A stretch of 64,000 nt of DNA from Chamaecyparis obtusa (taxonomy: Eukaryota; Streptophyta; Pinopsida; Cupressales; Cupressaceae): the NCBI GenBank assembly GCA_027943335.1, contig BSBK01001539.1, forward strand, positions 248,001 through 312,000, read 5' to 3'. Under the pieces are notes generated by a model. The model did no database searches and was not told the DNA's origin. It saw only the letters and a list, made by a program, of their open reading frames with translations. The position numbers were made by a program, and so were the translations under genes. Within the stretch, counting starts at the first letter, position 1. Each line of letters begins with the position of its first letter. This document shows positions 37,568-49,392 of this stretch, piece by piece.

Positions 37568-39232
37568 CTATCCAGTTTGTAAAAATCTGCTCATATCAGA
37601 TAACCAAGTTGTTGAATGATCACTAAGTATAGGATTATCTTGTAATAAGAGAACCTCTTCATTGTTTTCAGCTTCTTCTCCTTCTGCTATTTGAGCACAT
37701 AAACCTTTGCCTCTAACTATCTTGGTTACATGGATATGAACATCATATTCCATAACTCTAGTGATCCATCCTGCTCTTTTCTCATTTACATCTTTGTTCA
37801 TCAGAAAATCTTTAATGCTAGGATGTGCAACCATTAGATGAACTTTATTTATAGCAACTAGATTTTTAAACTTCTTTAAAGATTTAATAATAGCAAGTAC
37901 ATGTTTTTCAACAAAACTGTACCTTTGTTCATAGTCATCCATTCCTTTACTAAAAAATGCAACTGGCTATTCTTGATTGTCATCATTCTTTTGCGCCAAC
38001 ATTGTTGAAATAGTATCAAAGCCTCCTTAAGCATATAAGACAAAATCTTTAGAAAAATCAAGATTAGCTAATGTAGGGCCTGAGGATAGGGCTTGTTTGA
38101 TCTATTCAAAACTTAACCTTCCCTCATTAGTCCAACTGAATGACACATTTTTCTTCGGCATTATAGTTAAGGGCTTCAATAGATTGGCAATGTCTTGAAT
38201 AAAGCATCTAACAAAGTTAATCCTACCAATAAAACTTTGCAATCCCTTTTTGTGTTTTGGCAATGATAAATCCATAATTACATGGATTCTTTCAAGATCT
38301 ATTATTGTACCTTCCTTTGAAACTTGATACCCTAAAAGCTTACCCTCATGAACTGCAAAAAATGATTTTTTAGGGTTAAGAGAGATTCCAAACTCTCTGC
38401 ATCTTTGAAGTACTTGTCTTAAATGGCCTATATGCTAATCTGCAACTTTGCTATAAATAGTGACATCATCTAAGTAAACCAAAACAAATTTGTACATCAA
38501 ATTATTAAAATCCATGTCCATAGCTTTTTGGAATGTGGCCCCTGCATTTGATAAACCAAATGACATCCTTTTGAATGCCATTGTCCCCCATTTTGTGGTA
38601 AAGGTTGTTTTAAACTAATCTACCTCTTTTACTAATACCTAGTTATAACCAGAATACCCATCTAGAAGGGAAAACCTTTCAGAACCAGAAACATACTGCA
38701 AAATTTGTTCCATTGATGGAAGAGGGTGTCTATCTTTTAGAGATGCTCTATTAAGGTCTCTAAAATCCACACACAATCTAATCTCCCCATTTTTCTTCCT
38801 CACAAGAACTAAATTTGAAACCCAAGATGTATGTTTGATTGGAAAAATTATTCCACTATCCAACAGTTTATTCAGCTCCTTAAGCATTAGGGGCTCTAAT
38901 TTGGGGTTAATTGGCCTTTGTCTTTGCCTGATTGGCCTGGAATTTGGCTCTAATTCAATTGTGTGTTGGGTCAATTGAGGATCAAACCCTTTTAAATCAA
39001 CATAATCCCAGGCAAAAACATCATTTAATTCTTTGAATAAAGCAATAAGAAGGTCTTTATCCTGAGGAGAGTTAACTTTACCAACATTTAAGAATTTGTC
39101 TTTGAATATCTCAATCTCCTCACAATGATCTTCTTTAATGAGCATGCTGGTTTTGTTCCTCTTGAACTGATCATCAGAATTGAAAGTGGACTCCAAACTG
39201 ATCAATCCTTTAGGAAGCTTCTTTGACTTCAT
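37568..39232 (-). pseudogene. gypsy-1 reverse transcriptase and Ty3-type RNase H
   Basis: From 39232 down: FAWDYVDLKGFDPQLTQHTI, then SWVSNLVLVRKKNGEIRLCV, DFRDLNRAS, HPLPSMEQIL and SLLDGYSGYN. The palm motif VYLDDVTIYSK, with its catalytic Asp pair, is near 38480. GRINFVRCFI and SFSWTNE follow. The Ty3-type RNase H reads PVAFFSKGMDDYEQRYSFVE (37970-37910), then AGWITRVMEYDV. Stops are TAG at about 38640, 38605, 38435, 38097, 37966 and 37569, and TAA at 38028. Most stand at positions where the family has Gln. No frameshift is needed through this part. Confidence 0.93.
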
Positions 39233-39421
39233 TGTATAATTTGGTCTTCCAGTTGTTATTTCACTTTGCTATCTTTAGGAATTGAAAAGACATCTGTTTC
39301 TACCATAAAACTTAAGATCTACTCATTAGTATTGAAAACTTGCTAGTTAACATCATTATCTGAAATGGATGGCCTAACAACAATATTAATATAAGATTGA
39401 TAAAAAATTACACCTTTATTT

Positions 39422-39811
39422 TCAAAAAATTGTAACACGAGCACCAATAATAGCTAATATATCAACATGTTGGTTTTTTCTTCTAGGTATAGAAATTAGG
39501 TTGAATGGATCAAAATCATCTAGAATATCTGATACTCTGGACTTATACAATTTTAGGAGATCACTCTTAACAACATTAAAACCTCTCACCTGATTGACCA
39601 CCAATTCACTATCCCCAAATGCCCTCAAGCATTTGACATTTCTCTTTCTTGCCCACTCTAAGCCCTGGATCAAACCTTCATATTTAGCCACATTGTTAGA
39701 ACAAGGAAATGATAATCTGAATGCAGCATAATATTTGTCACCTTTTGGAGACACAAGCATAACCTGTGCACCAACTCCATCCTTGTTTCTAGATCCATCA
39801 AAATATAAGTC
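39422..39811 (-). pseudogene. gypsy-1 extra (archaeal-like) RNase H, upstream of RT
   Basis: A complete RNase H fold lies between protease and RT. Catalytic positions are all kept: LYFDGSRNKDG (Asp), AKYEGLIQGLEWA (Glu), AFGDSELVVNQVRG (Asp) and NQHVDILA (Asp). This is the extra RNase H known from Tat-type plant gypsy elements, thought to remove the polypurine primer or RNA from the hybrid. Here it precedes RT, whereas in gypsy-2 it follows the Ty3 RNase H. A TGA at about 39809 and stops after 39422 break the frame. Confidence 0.85.
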
Positions 39812-40198
39812 TCAAAGCTGATTAGACAGTTCTGAATCAACATCTTGGACTTCCATCAAGTTAGGCATAACAAGATCAGATTCAGATATCATATAATTAC
39901 CAAAACTAGCATAAAAAATAAAACTATCTTGGTTATTAAGGGCATTTCCAGTTTCCCACTCATCCAATAATATATCAAGAATTCCCTCTGTTTGAGTATT
40001 AAAGGCTGAATAATCTTTAATCTCATCTGAATCTATGATCACACAAATAGCATTAATAAGACTTGGATTGTATGGCTCTATGTGATCTTTGGTCAGCAAT
40101 TCTGATTTAATGGTTACTTTGGTACCATTTCTTGTTCTAAACAACATGTGAGACCAATCTGATGAGAAATATCCACCTATCTTGGCTGTAAAATCCAT
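39812..40198 (-). pseudogene. gypsy-1 polyprotein segment between protease and RNase H, no known domain
   Basis: A 128-codon open stretch in the same frame as protease and RNase H. It contains GGYFSSDWSHMLFRTRNGTK and an acidic second half (TEGILDILLDEWETGN). I recognise no domain. It is part of the polyprotein by frame continuity. Confidence 0.5.
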
Positions 40199-40333
40199 AG
40201 ATAGACATAGGGAAAAATAAGGAGGTAGATCTATAACATAGATGTCCTGTGGAATAGAGAAATTTTGGCAAGCATGAAGGGTTAAACTTTCATTCTTGAC
40301 AACTCCTAAGGTATTGACTGATGAACCATCTAA

Positions 40334-40830
40334 CTAAATCACTCCTTTCTCAAGAGGCTCATATTTCAAATCAAGTAGGTCTGCAATCTTTTTAGGCATC
40401 ACTGTGTTAGTTGCACCACTATCAACCATATAGTTGTGAACTAACTTATTACCAATTATCAAGGACACATAAAAAGGAGGAGGCTTAACATTTGCAACTT
40501 TCTTACCTTCCTTTACTACTGTTCCTTTCACATTTGTACTTTCTGAATTGGCCAAAATAGTTCTTGAAGACTGTTTTAAGGCTTGTTGTGAACCTGTTGT
40601 ACTGTTAGACAACTCTTCCTTAAGTAACTCTGCTTGCCCTGAAATGGCTAGAGAATCCCACATATAAATAGAGACATTCATCTTCTTCATATTATCAAAT
40701 ATATTGTAAGGAGCAACAAGATGTACCTTTTGAGGAGATTTAGGAGTACTCTAATCTGCATGCTTCTGATGTTTCTCCTTAGTTGTGAAAGAAGGATGCT
40801 CTTTCAATATAGAAACAAGTGTAGTAGCAA
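40334..40830 (-). pseudogene. gypsy-1 aspartic protease
   Basis: The active-site segment is NYMVDSGATNTVMPKKIADL, with intact D-S-G, preceded by PPPFYVSLIIGNKLVHNY, the usual strand before the flap. Upstream in the same frame lies VATTLVSILKEHPSFTTKEK. A one-base indel near 40840 separates this frame from the gag frame. A TAG at about 40335 follows. The enzyme would cut the polyprotein. Confidence 0.85.
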
Positions 40831-41771
40831 CTTAGCTACTAATTGCTCTATTTCTAGAGCTCTCTTTTTGGATCTAGTGTTTGCTGATACATGTGAATCT
40901 TTACTCAACCCAAATAATTCTTCCTCTTTCCAATTAAGAAAACCAATATCTGGAACATTTAGGTTCGGTTGTTGTTGAATCTCCTCAACATACATATTTT
41001 GTTGTGAATTAACTGCATTTTGAACCATTAGAGCCCGATTGAGCACTCCATTAGTGCACTTTGATTGGTAATGGGGCTGACCACATGGATAGCACCACTC
41101 ATAATCAACAACAAGGTTATTTTGGATAGGTACTATATCCCTAACAACATTAAGAGGTGTAGGGTTATAAGGTCTATAAGGCCTCTGATTCCAATTCTGC
41201 CTATTTGTACTGTTATTTCCTTGGTATTGTTGTTTATTACATTGACAGGTAGGCTGGTTAGGATATTGTGATGAATAACTAGAAAACTAATTTTGAGCTA
41301 TAGGGTTTCCTTGTGCTTGATGTCTCTTAAGGCTTACTAATTCATTCCCAAAGGTCTGCAATAAGCCTTCAATTTTTTGCTAGCTATCTGTTATACTTTG
41401 CAGCCCATTAAGAGGGGTAATAGGGACTACCTCTTGGCTTTTGAATGATGACAAAGTAGGAAGACGTGGGTCAATTAATGGCATATTACACTAAATGCTA
41501 GGGAAGAAGGGCATAGATGGCCTAGGAGCTATTTTTCCTACCTAAATAAGACTATTTTCTTCCCTAAAAGCTTGAGGTAAAGAATTACCTCCCATTGGTT
41601 GGATTGTGACTGAGATATCACTATTCAAACTCTTAAGAAAATACAAGAATGCATATTCAACAGAGGGTCTTACCATAGCAGGGATTCTGTTCCAAGTCTT
41701 TTGGAAACGCAGATTGAATTCATTCATCTCTTCTTGTGGAGCCCTTTTGATAGTTGTCAATTGTTCCACCA
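40804..41771 (-). pseudogene. gypsy-1 gag, C-terminal part with zinc knuckle
   Basis: It continues the gag of 50055-49393 after the nested element. VEQLTTIKRAPQEEMNEFNL then FQKTWNRIP is the retrotrans_gag core (41770-41680), followed by YFLKSLNSDI. A zinc knuckle variant CYPCGQPHYQSKC lies near 41093-41055. Stops near 41540, 41490, 41385 and 41290 interrupt it. The target duplication CACCA (41767-41771) is the first base group of this piece. Confidence 0.85.
41767..41771. repeat. Target site duplication, left copy (CACCA)
   Basis: CACCA here and at 49393-49397 flank the nested TR-GAG element. Confidence 0.9.
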
Positions 41772-41897
41772 TGTATCATCTTAAAATGGAAGCACTTCCA
41801 TGTTAAGAGTGTTTAGCCCTCTGATTAAGTGGTTTGGGGTCATGTCAAGCACCTTGATTGGGTCTTTGCATGGATCTAGTTGTTTCCCCTTGTTCTG

Positions 41898-41900
<3 letters not shown>

Positions 41901-41944
<44 letters not shown>
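41901..41944. repeat. (CT)22 microsatellite in the 5' LTR
   Basis: 22 CT units, against only about 5 at the same place in the 3' LTR (about 47988-47997), so it expanded or shrank after insertion. Confidence 0.95.
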
Positions 41945-41947
<3 letters not shown>

Positions 41948-42231
41948 TTTCCAACCTATTTTTTGGAAACTTCTAAGAACCTATATTTTTTGACCTCCTG
42001 GGTCAAGGAAAAACTCGTCCCTGACCCCTGCTTCAAATTTTAGTTTCTGGAAGTTTCGGGATGTCAGGTTTCAGAAAGTTTTATTTTCCCACTTCTGGGT
42101 CAACCATTTTGAGTTTCAAAATGGTAAATCCTTAAATTGCATTTAATCTAGGTCCATTTCTATTGGTTAAGGTTAATTGAGATTTAATTCTCCAATGTCG
42201 GCCTTCTCTAGGAGTTTGTGCCCTAGATCAC

Positions 42232-42239
42232 TATAAAAG
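42232..42239 (+). promoter_or_regulatory. TATA box of the 5' LTR
   Basis: TATAAAAG in the middle of the LTR, kept in the other LTR at 48315-48322. It marks the likely U3/R region and the promoter of the element. Confidence 0.65.
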
Positions 42240-43507
42240 GAAGCCTTCCTCTCTCATTCTCCATCTCTCAATCAAGTATCTCATCTCATAATCTCTCAAG
42301 CTCTCAAGTAGCAAGAAAGAAGGAGAAGGAAAGAAAAAAAGCATTCATTCATCTTTAATCCAAGCATTCAAGCATTCATCAAGGAGATCTATTGTTAGCC
42401 ATTGAAGGATTCAATCTCTTTGGAGCCCCCTTGAAGATTTCTCCATCCACATTCATCCAAGCCTCTTCCTATGGAAAGATACATTCAAGATTGGTGTTGA
42501 AGATCTAATGCCATTGATTTGAGACATCCTACATACTTCTACATTCATTTGGAACATCCCTACTTGTGGATTCAAGGATTCAAATTCTCTACAAGGACTT
42601 CAACATAAGCAAGGTGAATAGTTCCATTTACTTTGTTTATGCATATTACTATTTCAATTCAATTTCAAAATTAATTCCTAAATTGGGGTTTGACCAAGGA
42701 AAGCCCCCCATCCAAACAAACAAAAACCATTTTTCTTGTAGGTATAGGTACAAGACAGTGAATTGAAGTTCAGATATGGATACCCTTTTCGGTGAACTTC
42801 TGAGATCCGCGAACAGAATTTCTGTCAGAGATCTAAGGGGCATGATCCTACCCCAGGGTAAGACTACTATTTGGGTCAAGGATGACTTTCTTCTAGAAAG
42901 ACAAAAGTTTTCTAGATTTTCTCTGTCTCGACATTTCCAATCCAAAACAAGATGTAGAATTTCCCAATATTGTGCACAGACATCAAAAATCAGTATTTTC
43001 TAGATTTTCCCTATTTTGAGGTTAGTATTTTCCTTCCATTCATTTGAAATTTCAAGTACATACTTTCTATAGTGGATTATAGGATTTCCTTCTTTCTTCA
43101 TGTATTACATTGTTTGATTCAATTGTGCATTGATCATTTATTGGTGATTAATCCATTTGGATCTTTCCTTTTGGAAATTTGGATTAAGGATAGGTCTTAT
43201 ATTTCCCCTTTTCATATCATATTATCTTATCTACCACTATTCAACCCTATTCACATAATTATCCCATTCATTTTGGTGAACAAATATTTCATATCATTCA
43301 TTTTGGTGAACCCGACATACTTACCCTCTTTTCTTTTGTGGAATTAGATGCCCTATTGTATTTTGTGGTGTTAGATTTCCCTTTATATTATCTTGTTGAT
43401 GTTAGATTTGTATTTTATGTTAAATATTGCATGCTAATTAGATTTCTTGCTTCTATATTTCAAAAATACAAAAAAATTACAAAATCTCTTTTGCATTGCA
43501 TTAGTTT

Positions 43508-46500
43508 ATGAGCTTTACTACTACTAGTCCTACTTATAATATTTCGATTAGAAGAAGTCATAGACTCACGGGTGCCTTTGACCCTGAATCTTCCTCTCCT
43601 TTCCTTAGGATCCCATATGATAATTTGATTCTTCATGATTCCAATCCTACTATGGAGCAAAACTCTTCTCACTCATCTCATGATGAGGATGATTCTTTAA
43701 GAGTTCCTCTTGAACAAGACCAAAAAATTTCAACTGAACTTGATAAAATGGGTAATTGGCTTATTCAAGAAAACCATAATCAAGATTCTATTCAAGCTAT
43801 AGAGGCTCTTAAGAAAGTTCTTCATGATAGTGATCAAGGTGTTAACCTCCTGCATGGTATTACTCACCTTGTGCATTCAAATGTTAAACCTTTAGCTCAA
43901 GAAGCTCAAGATTTAGGGTTGATTCCTCCTATCACTAGTGTAGAACCTTCTTCTCTTCTTTTACCTAGTATTCCTACCTATACTCCTTCTTTGGTGACTA
44001 TGACGGTTCCCTCTATTCCTATGAGTGTTCCTCCTGTGTCCCTTCCTACATCACAACCTTCTTATCATAATGTTCCTTTTACCTATTCCAATCCTCTTCC
44101 AACTGTAGTTCCAAGTGTTCCTCTAGTTGTGTCTTCTATTCCTGCAGCTTCTTACACTTTACCTAGTGTTTCTAATGTTGCTACTCCTCCTATTTCCTCT
44201 AATGATTCAACAATCATCAGTTTGGCTCAGACTGTGTCATCTTTACAACAACAACTTGCATGCTTGACTCAAAACAATTTTAGTATTCCTACATGTGACA
44301 TGGGAATTCCTTTGTCCCTTGACATCATTCGTACTCCTGTTCCTTAGCAAGTTGATATGCCTCATCTTGAGAATTATAACGGACAAGGAGACCCCATTCA
44401 TCATGTTAAAACATTTCAAATCCCTTGTAGTGATTATGCTCATGACCATAGGATTTTAGCCAAGTTGTTTTCTAGAACTTTTCATGACAAGGCCTTACAA
44501 TGCTATTGTTCTTTGCCTCCTTATTCTATTGACTCTTTTCCAAAACTTGCCAATGCTTTTATTCAACAATTTCAAAACAACATTGGCCCACAAGTCTCTT
44601 TGACTGATTTGATGCATTGTAAACAAAGTGTTAAAGAAAAATTGACTGAATTTATTAGTAGATTTAAGCATTTGCATGCTCAAATTTTCTATCATGTTCC
44701 TGATATTGATATTCAATGTATGTTTATTTCAAATTAGCAAAAGGATATTAGAGATAAGATTTTGCTTACTGCATTTACCTCTTTTCAACAACTTTGTGTA
44801 GCACTTCATCATTATCAATTACAAGTGAGTCAATTTGAGAGCACCACTCCAATGGCTCCTATTCTAGTTGATAAGAATGATGCTTCTCCTAATCCAAACA
44901 AATTTAAAAAATTCCACAACTATGTCAAGATAAACAAACAAGCGAATGTAGTTGCTAATCAAGTTGTTGTTGTATCTCACAATGCCACTTCTGCATCCAC
45001 TTCTTTTCGATTAAATCGTACATTTACTCCTCTTTATGAATCTTTACATTCTATTATGAATAGGTTGTTAACTGATAATATGATTACTTTACCTCCTATT
45101 CAACCTCTTTTACCTGGTATGATTGCATCTAAATCTTTTGATCCTAAAGATTTTTGTCAATATCATCATCAAAATGGTCATGATACTAAGAAATGTTATT
45201 CTTTAAAACATAAGGTTCAAGACTTAATTGATTCTAATGCCTTATTTGTTGATAATCTTGATGGTAGTGGGAACAAATCTGTCTCTCCTCCAAATCAAAA
45301 TCTTCAAATCTATACAAATCTTTTACCTGCGCATGATACTAATACCATTGCCCATCCATCTTCTATGGAGATTGTGTATGATTCAAAGATGGATGATCTT
45401 AATCACATTGTTAATCAAGTAGATCATGTTGTTCAATCTGTATCTCCATCTCAACCTCAACCAAAACCTAAGCCAAAATTGAAAACTCAACCTAAACCTC
45501 GACAACAACCTAAGAATAAAAGACCTTAGGAACTTTTGATTACCTTTGATGATTCTGAGGCTATTAAAGATCCTAATGGTCCCCTTTACATTTATGCTAT
45601 GATTTCCTAGATACCTACTCTTGGTTTTCTTATTGATCCTATATCCTTAGTCAATGTTATTACTGAAGAAAATCTTTTTATGAAAAATTTGCAATGCAAT
45701 TCTTATGATACATCTGATGTGTGGATTCAAACTTGTAATGGTTTTATTTATCCATCATTTGGTTCTATTAACTTGTCAGTTGAACTTTGTGGTAAAATTG
45801 TGAACACTACCTTTGTTGTTGTTCCTACTTCTGATCAATTTCAAGTTAAGCTAGGTTTGCCTTGGTTGAATGCCATGCATGTTGTTGCTTCACCTATCCA
45901 TAAATGTCTTAAATTTTTTCATGATGAAGAAGTGAAGATGGTTAATCATAGTTTATATCAACCTTCTAGGCCCAGAGATTGTGCTACTCTTGACTTCTTT
46001 TGGCCTTCATTACCTAATTCATGTCCTTCTCGACCTGATAATCTTTTCTGCTCATATCAAGCCTATAAGCATCGTAAGATTCTTGAATTAAGTGTACCTC
46101 CGATAGATCTTAATCTTGGTCTTTTGCCTACACCTTCTATACCTCCTTTATCCATGGCTTCTACATCTGTGAATCAAGTTCCTGTTGTTGATTGTCCAAC
46201 TATTGATAAGCCTATTGATCTTCCTAAAGAACTTGTGAAGGATCCTATGATTGTTCCTCCTAGTTCTCAACATATTTCAAGTAAAGAAAAACATAATTGA
46301 TCTGCTAATGAATGTCGTAAGAAACATCATGCTCAAGCTAAAGCTCATAATTCTGTTCTTAAAAATTCTTTACTTTATTTTGATAAGCCTATGCATGATG
46401 TTGTTACTAATAATGATGTTAAGATGCATGACTATAATGATTCTATTCGTATCTTAGATCCTATTTTGATTAATCTAGATGAAGAAGATACTCTTGATGA

Positions 46501-46696
46501 TGTTAATGATGAATATGAGACTATTGACATTGACATTGATTTACCTAATATGCTTTCATCACAATTGACACTTACACCTAGTATCGAATATTGTGATTCT
46601 CAACAGGATCCTTGTTTGGAACTGGCTATCATTCCTACTATTTTGGATGTAGTCCCTCTTGCAAGTTACCCAACTTCCCTAAATGATATAGAATGA
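43508..46696 (+). pseudogene. TR-GAG gag-protease-like polyprotein, one frame with five stops
   Basis: From ATG 43508 one frame runs 1,063 codons with no frameshift. It is broken by TAG at 44345, 44735, 45527 and 45608 and TGA at 46298. Order: a Pro/Ser/Val-rich N-terminal part (to ~44340); a retrotrans_gag domain (PHLENYNGQGDPIHHVKTF ... ARTFHDKALQCY-type block, 44357-44840); a CCHC-like variant FCQYHHQNGHDTKKCYSLKH (45151-45210); a Pro/Lys-rich linker (PKPKPKLKTQPKPRQQPK). A retroviral-like protease region follows, with GFLIDPISLVNVI in place of an intact D-[ST]-G, and LGLPWLNAMHVVASPIHKCL (45857-45916). An acidic end (45-codon stretch near 46470-46540) precedes the final TGA. It would encode capsid and nucleocapsid; the protease active site looks lost. 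Confidence 0.88.
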
Positions 46697-47847
46697 TATG
46701 GGGAGAGTAGGCAGCACACTTGATTGGATTGTCCTTTATGGTAGCTTTTTTGTGTGTTTTCCTGTTGTACTGTGCTTCTCCCGTGATGTGTTTGCTAAAT
46801 GTTGTTTACGACCCTTGTTACTTTGTTGGTGCAAGCTGATAATGGAATTGAACCTGTTGTATAATTCCTCTATATGTATCTCTATTCTTCTATGTGTTGT
46901 TTCATGTTGTGTTGTAAATTTACTATTGTTCATAAATGTTTCCTTGTGTAATCTACTTGGATCCATGACTTGGTAGCACTGATTCTTTTTGGTCACCAGG
47001 GCATGGTCCGAAAAGATTCTTCTTTGTATATCTTATGTGATATTTCCTCCTTTGTGATTGTAGTTCTACTTTCTTTGGGGAATGATGTCAATTCATCTTC
47101 AATAATATCATATATATTATCTTATGATCATACTGACCCCATGGTAGGTAGTTCCCTTTTGTGTTCTCTGTATGTTTATGTGGTATTTCCCTTTATTTGT
47201 CTTTGTCTGGGGGCATCTCGTAGTGGAAACCTAATCAGTGGAGTTGTTTACTTTTTTGTTAAAGCCATTGCTCCTATTAAAGTGTTAGCAATGACTTTAA
47301 TGTGGGGGCATACGCTCTGCTCACCTATTGCACACACACACTTTTTTGATATACATATATTATTTTTCAAGATACCTTTTCTCCCTTTTTGGATTAGCGA
47401 CTAATCCTTAAAGCATGGATTTATATTTCAGGATCTCTTGATCCCTCCTGTTTCAATTTTTTTTTATCCCTTAAGGTTGAAGGTGTCCTTAAGACTGGAT
47501 CTCTTTTGTTTTTGGTTTTACTCTTATGGAATAGAATATTCCTAAGGGTGAATCCTTGATGAGTTGATTAGTGAGTAGCCACATTCACTAGGCGGTTCAA
47601 TTCCATCTTTCCAGTTGCGTTGTTTCCTTATGTGGTTCAGAATGGGACATAAGTTCTCATTGGGTGAGATAATCAATCTCTCTCTCTCTCTCTCTAGAGA
47701 TGTCTCTCTTATTATGATCTTGGAGTTGGAAAAGATTTGAGTCCCTGGGGGCTTGAGGTTTTTTCTTTGTCCCTTTGATTACGATAAGATTATCTTTTCA
47801 TTATGATTTCCTTTACGAAGAGTTTGCATCGAGTCCATACTCTTGCT
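46697..47847 (+). other. Noncoding 3' internal region of the TR-GAG element
   Basis: No gag, RT or integrase similarity in any frame; the ORFs here are short and family-less. A second (CT)n tract lies at about 47671-47694. Confidence 0.6.
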
Positions 47848-47859
47848 ATGGGGGCTTAA
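47848..47859 (+). other. Polypurine tract of the TR-GAG element
   Basis: ATGGGGGCTTAA stands directly before the 3' LTR start, where plus-strand DNA synthesis would be primed. Confidence 0.65.
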
Positions 47860-49392
47860 TGTATCATCTTAAAATGGAAGCACTTCCATGTTAAGAGCAT
47901 TTATCCCTCTGAGTAAGTGGTCTGGGGTCATGTCAAGCACCTTGATAGGGTCTTTGCATGCATCTGGTTGTTTCCCCTTGTTTTGCTTCTCTCTCTTTAT
48001 TTCAAACCTATTTTCTGGCAACTTCCTTTGAGAACCTAGATTTTTTGACCTCCTGGGTCAAGGACGACCTCGTCCTTGACCTAGGGCAAAGACTACCTCA
48101 TCCCTGACCCCTGTTTCAAATTTTAGTTTCCAAAAGTTCTCAGATGTCAGGTTTTGAAAAGTTTTATTTTCCCACTTCCGGGTCAGCCATTTCGGGTTTT
48201 AGAATGGTAAATCCTTAAATTGCATTTAATCTAGGTCCATTTCTAGGGGTTAAGGTTAATTGGGATTTAATTCTCCAATGTCGGCCTTCTCTAGGAGTTT
48301 GTGCCCTAGATCACTATAAAAGGAGGCCTTCCTCTCTCTTTTTCTCCATCTCTCAATCAAGTATCTCATCTCATAATCTCTCAAGTAGCAAGCAAGAAGG
48401 AGAAGGAAAGAAAACAAGCATTCATTCATCTTTAAGCCAAGTATTCAAGCATTCAAGCATTCATCAAGGACATCCATTGTTAGCCATTGAAGGATTCAAT
48501 CTCTTTGGAGCCCCCTTGAAGATTTCTCCATCCACATTCATCCAAGACTCTTCCTATGCAAAGATACATTCAAGATTGGTGTTGAAGATCTAATGTCATC
48601 GATTTGAGACATCCTAAATACTTCTACATTCATTTGGAGCATCCCTACTTGTGGATCCAAGGATTTGAATTCCCTACAAGGACTTCAACATAAGCAAGGT
48701 GAATAGTTCCATTTAATTTGTTTATGCATATTACTATTTCAATTCAATTTCAAGGTTAATTCCTAAATTGGGGTTTGACCCAGGAAAACCCCCCATCCAA
48801 AAAAACAAAAACCATTTTTCTTGCAGGTACAGGTACAATACAACGAATTGAAGTTCAGATCTGGATACCCTTTTCGATGAACTTTCGAGATCCGTGAATA
48901 GAATTTCTATTGGAGCTCTGAGGGGCAGGATCTTGCCTTAGGGTAAGACCTTGCCCCATTATCTGGGTCAAGGATGACCTGCTTCCAGAAAGACAAAAGT
49001 TTTCAAGTTTTTCTCAGTCCCAACATTTCTAGTTCGAAACAGGTTTCAGAATTTCCCGATATTGTGCACAAACATCAGGAATCAATATTTTCTAGATTTG
49101 CCCTATTTTGAGGTTAGTATTTGCCTTCCATTCATTTGAAATTTCAAGTACATACTTTCTATAGTGGATTATAGGATTTCCTTCTTTCTTCATGTTTTCC
49201 ATTATTTGATTCAATTATGCATTGATCATTTCTTGGTGATTAATCCATTTGGATCTTTCCTTTTGGAAATTTGGATTAAGGATAGGTCTTATATTTCCCC
49301 TTTTCATATCATATTATCTTATCTACCGCTATTCAACCCTATTCACATAATTATCCCATTCATTTTGGTGAACAACTATATCATATCATTCA
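47860..49392 (+). repeat. 3' LTR of the TR-GAG element
   Basis: 1,533-bp copy of 41772-43300 with the TATA box at 48315-48322. It contains an extra GACCTCGTCC-type repeat near 48066-48105 and ends ATATCATTCA before CACCA. Confidence 0.92.
48315..48322 (+). promoter_or_regulatory. TATA box of the 3' LTR
   Basis: TATAAAAG, the counterpart of 42232-42239. It could drive read-out transcription into the adjoining antisense gypsy-1 gag. Confidence 0.6.

Larger units (their letters stand above)
41772..43300 (+). repeat. 5' LTR of the TR-GAG element
   Basis: 1,529 bp from TGTATCATCTTAAAATGG to ATATCATTCA. It contains a TATA box and a (CT)22 tract. The following TTTTGGTGAACCCGAC (43301-43316) is the probable primer-binding region. 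Confidence 0.92.
41772..49392 (+). mobile_element. Nested gag-only LTR retrotransposon (TR-GAG type)
   Basis: A 7.6-kb element with LTRs 41772-43300 and 47860-49392 and a CACCA target duplication, inserted in the gag of gypsy-1 in the opposite orientation. Between the LTRs is a single 1,063-codon frame for gag and a protease-like domain (43508-46696), then 1.15 kb without coding, then a polypurine tract. No RT, RNase H or integrase is present, and there is no room for them. Plant gag-only elements of this layout are known as TR-GAGs and rely on partner elements. LTR divergence in the first ~120 bases is about 8 differences. Confidence 0.9.

Noticed and set aside
41858..42043. ORF with a long Ser-Leu repeat
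   Set aside because: It is a translation of the (CT)22 microsatellite in the LTR; the other LTR lacks it.
43072..43347. ORF repeated at 49164-49433
   Set aside because: Both lie in the LTRs of the TR-GAG element; the repeat explains them.
44345..44350. TAG-CAA as a viral-type read-through signal
   Set aside because: The next codon does not fit the known CAA-TTA type context, and other TAGs in the frame lack it; mutation is simpler.
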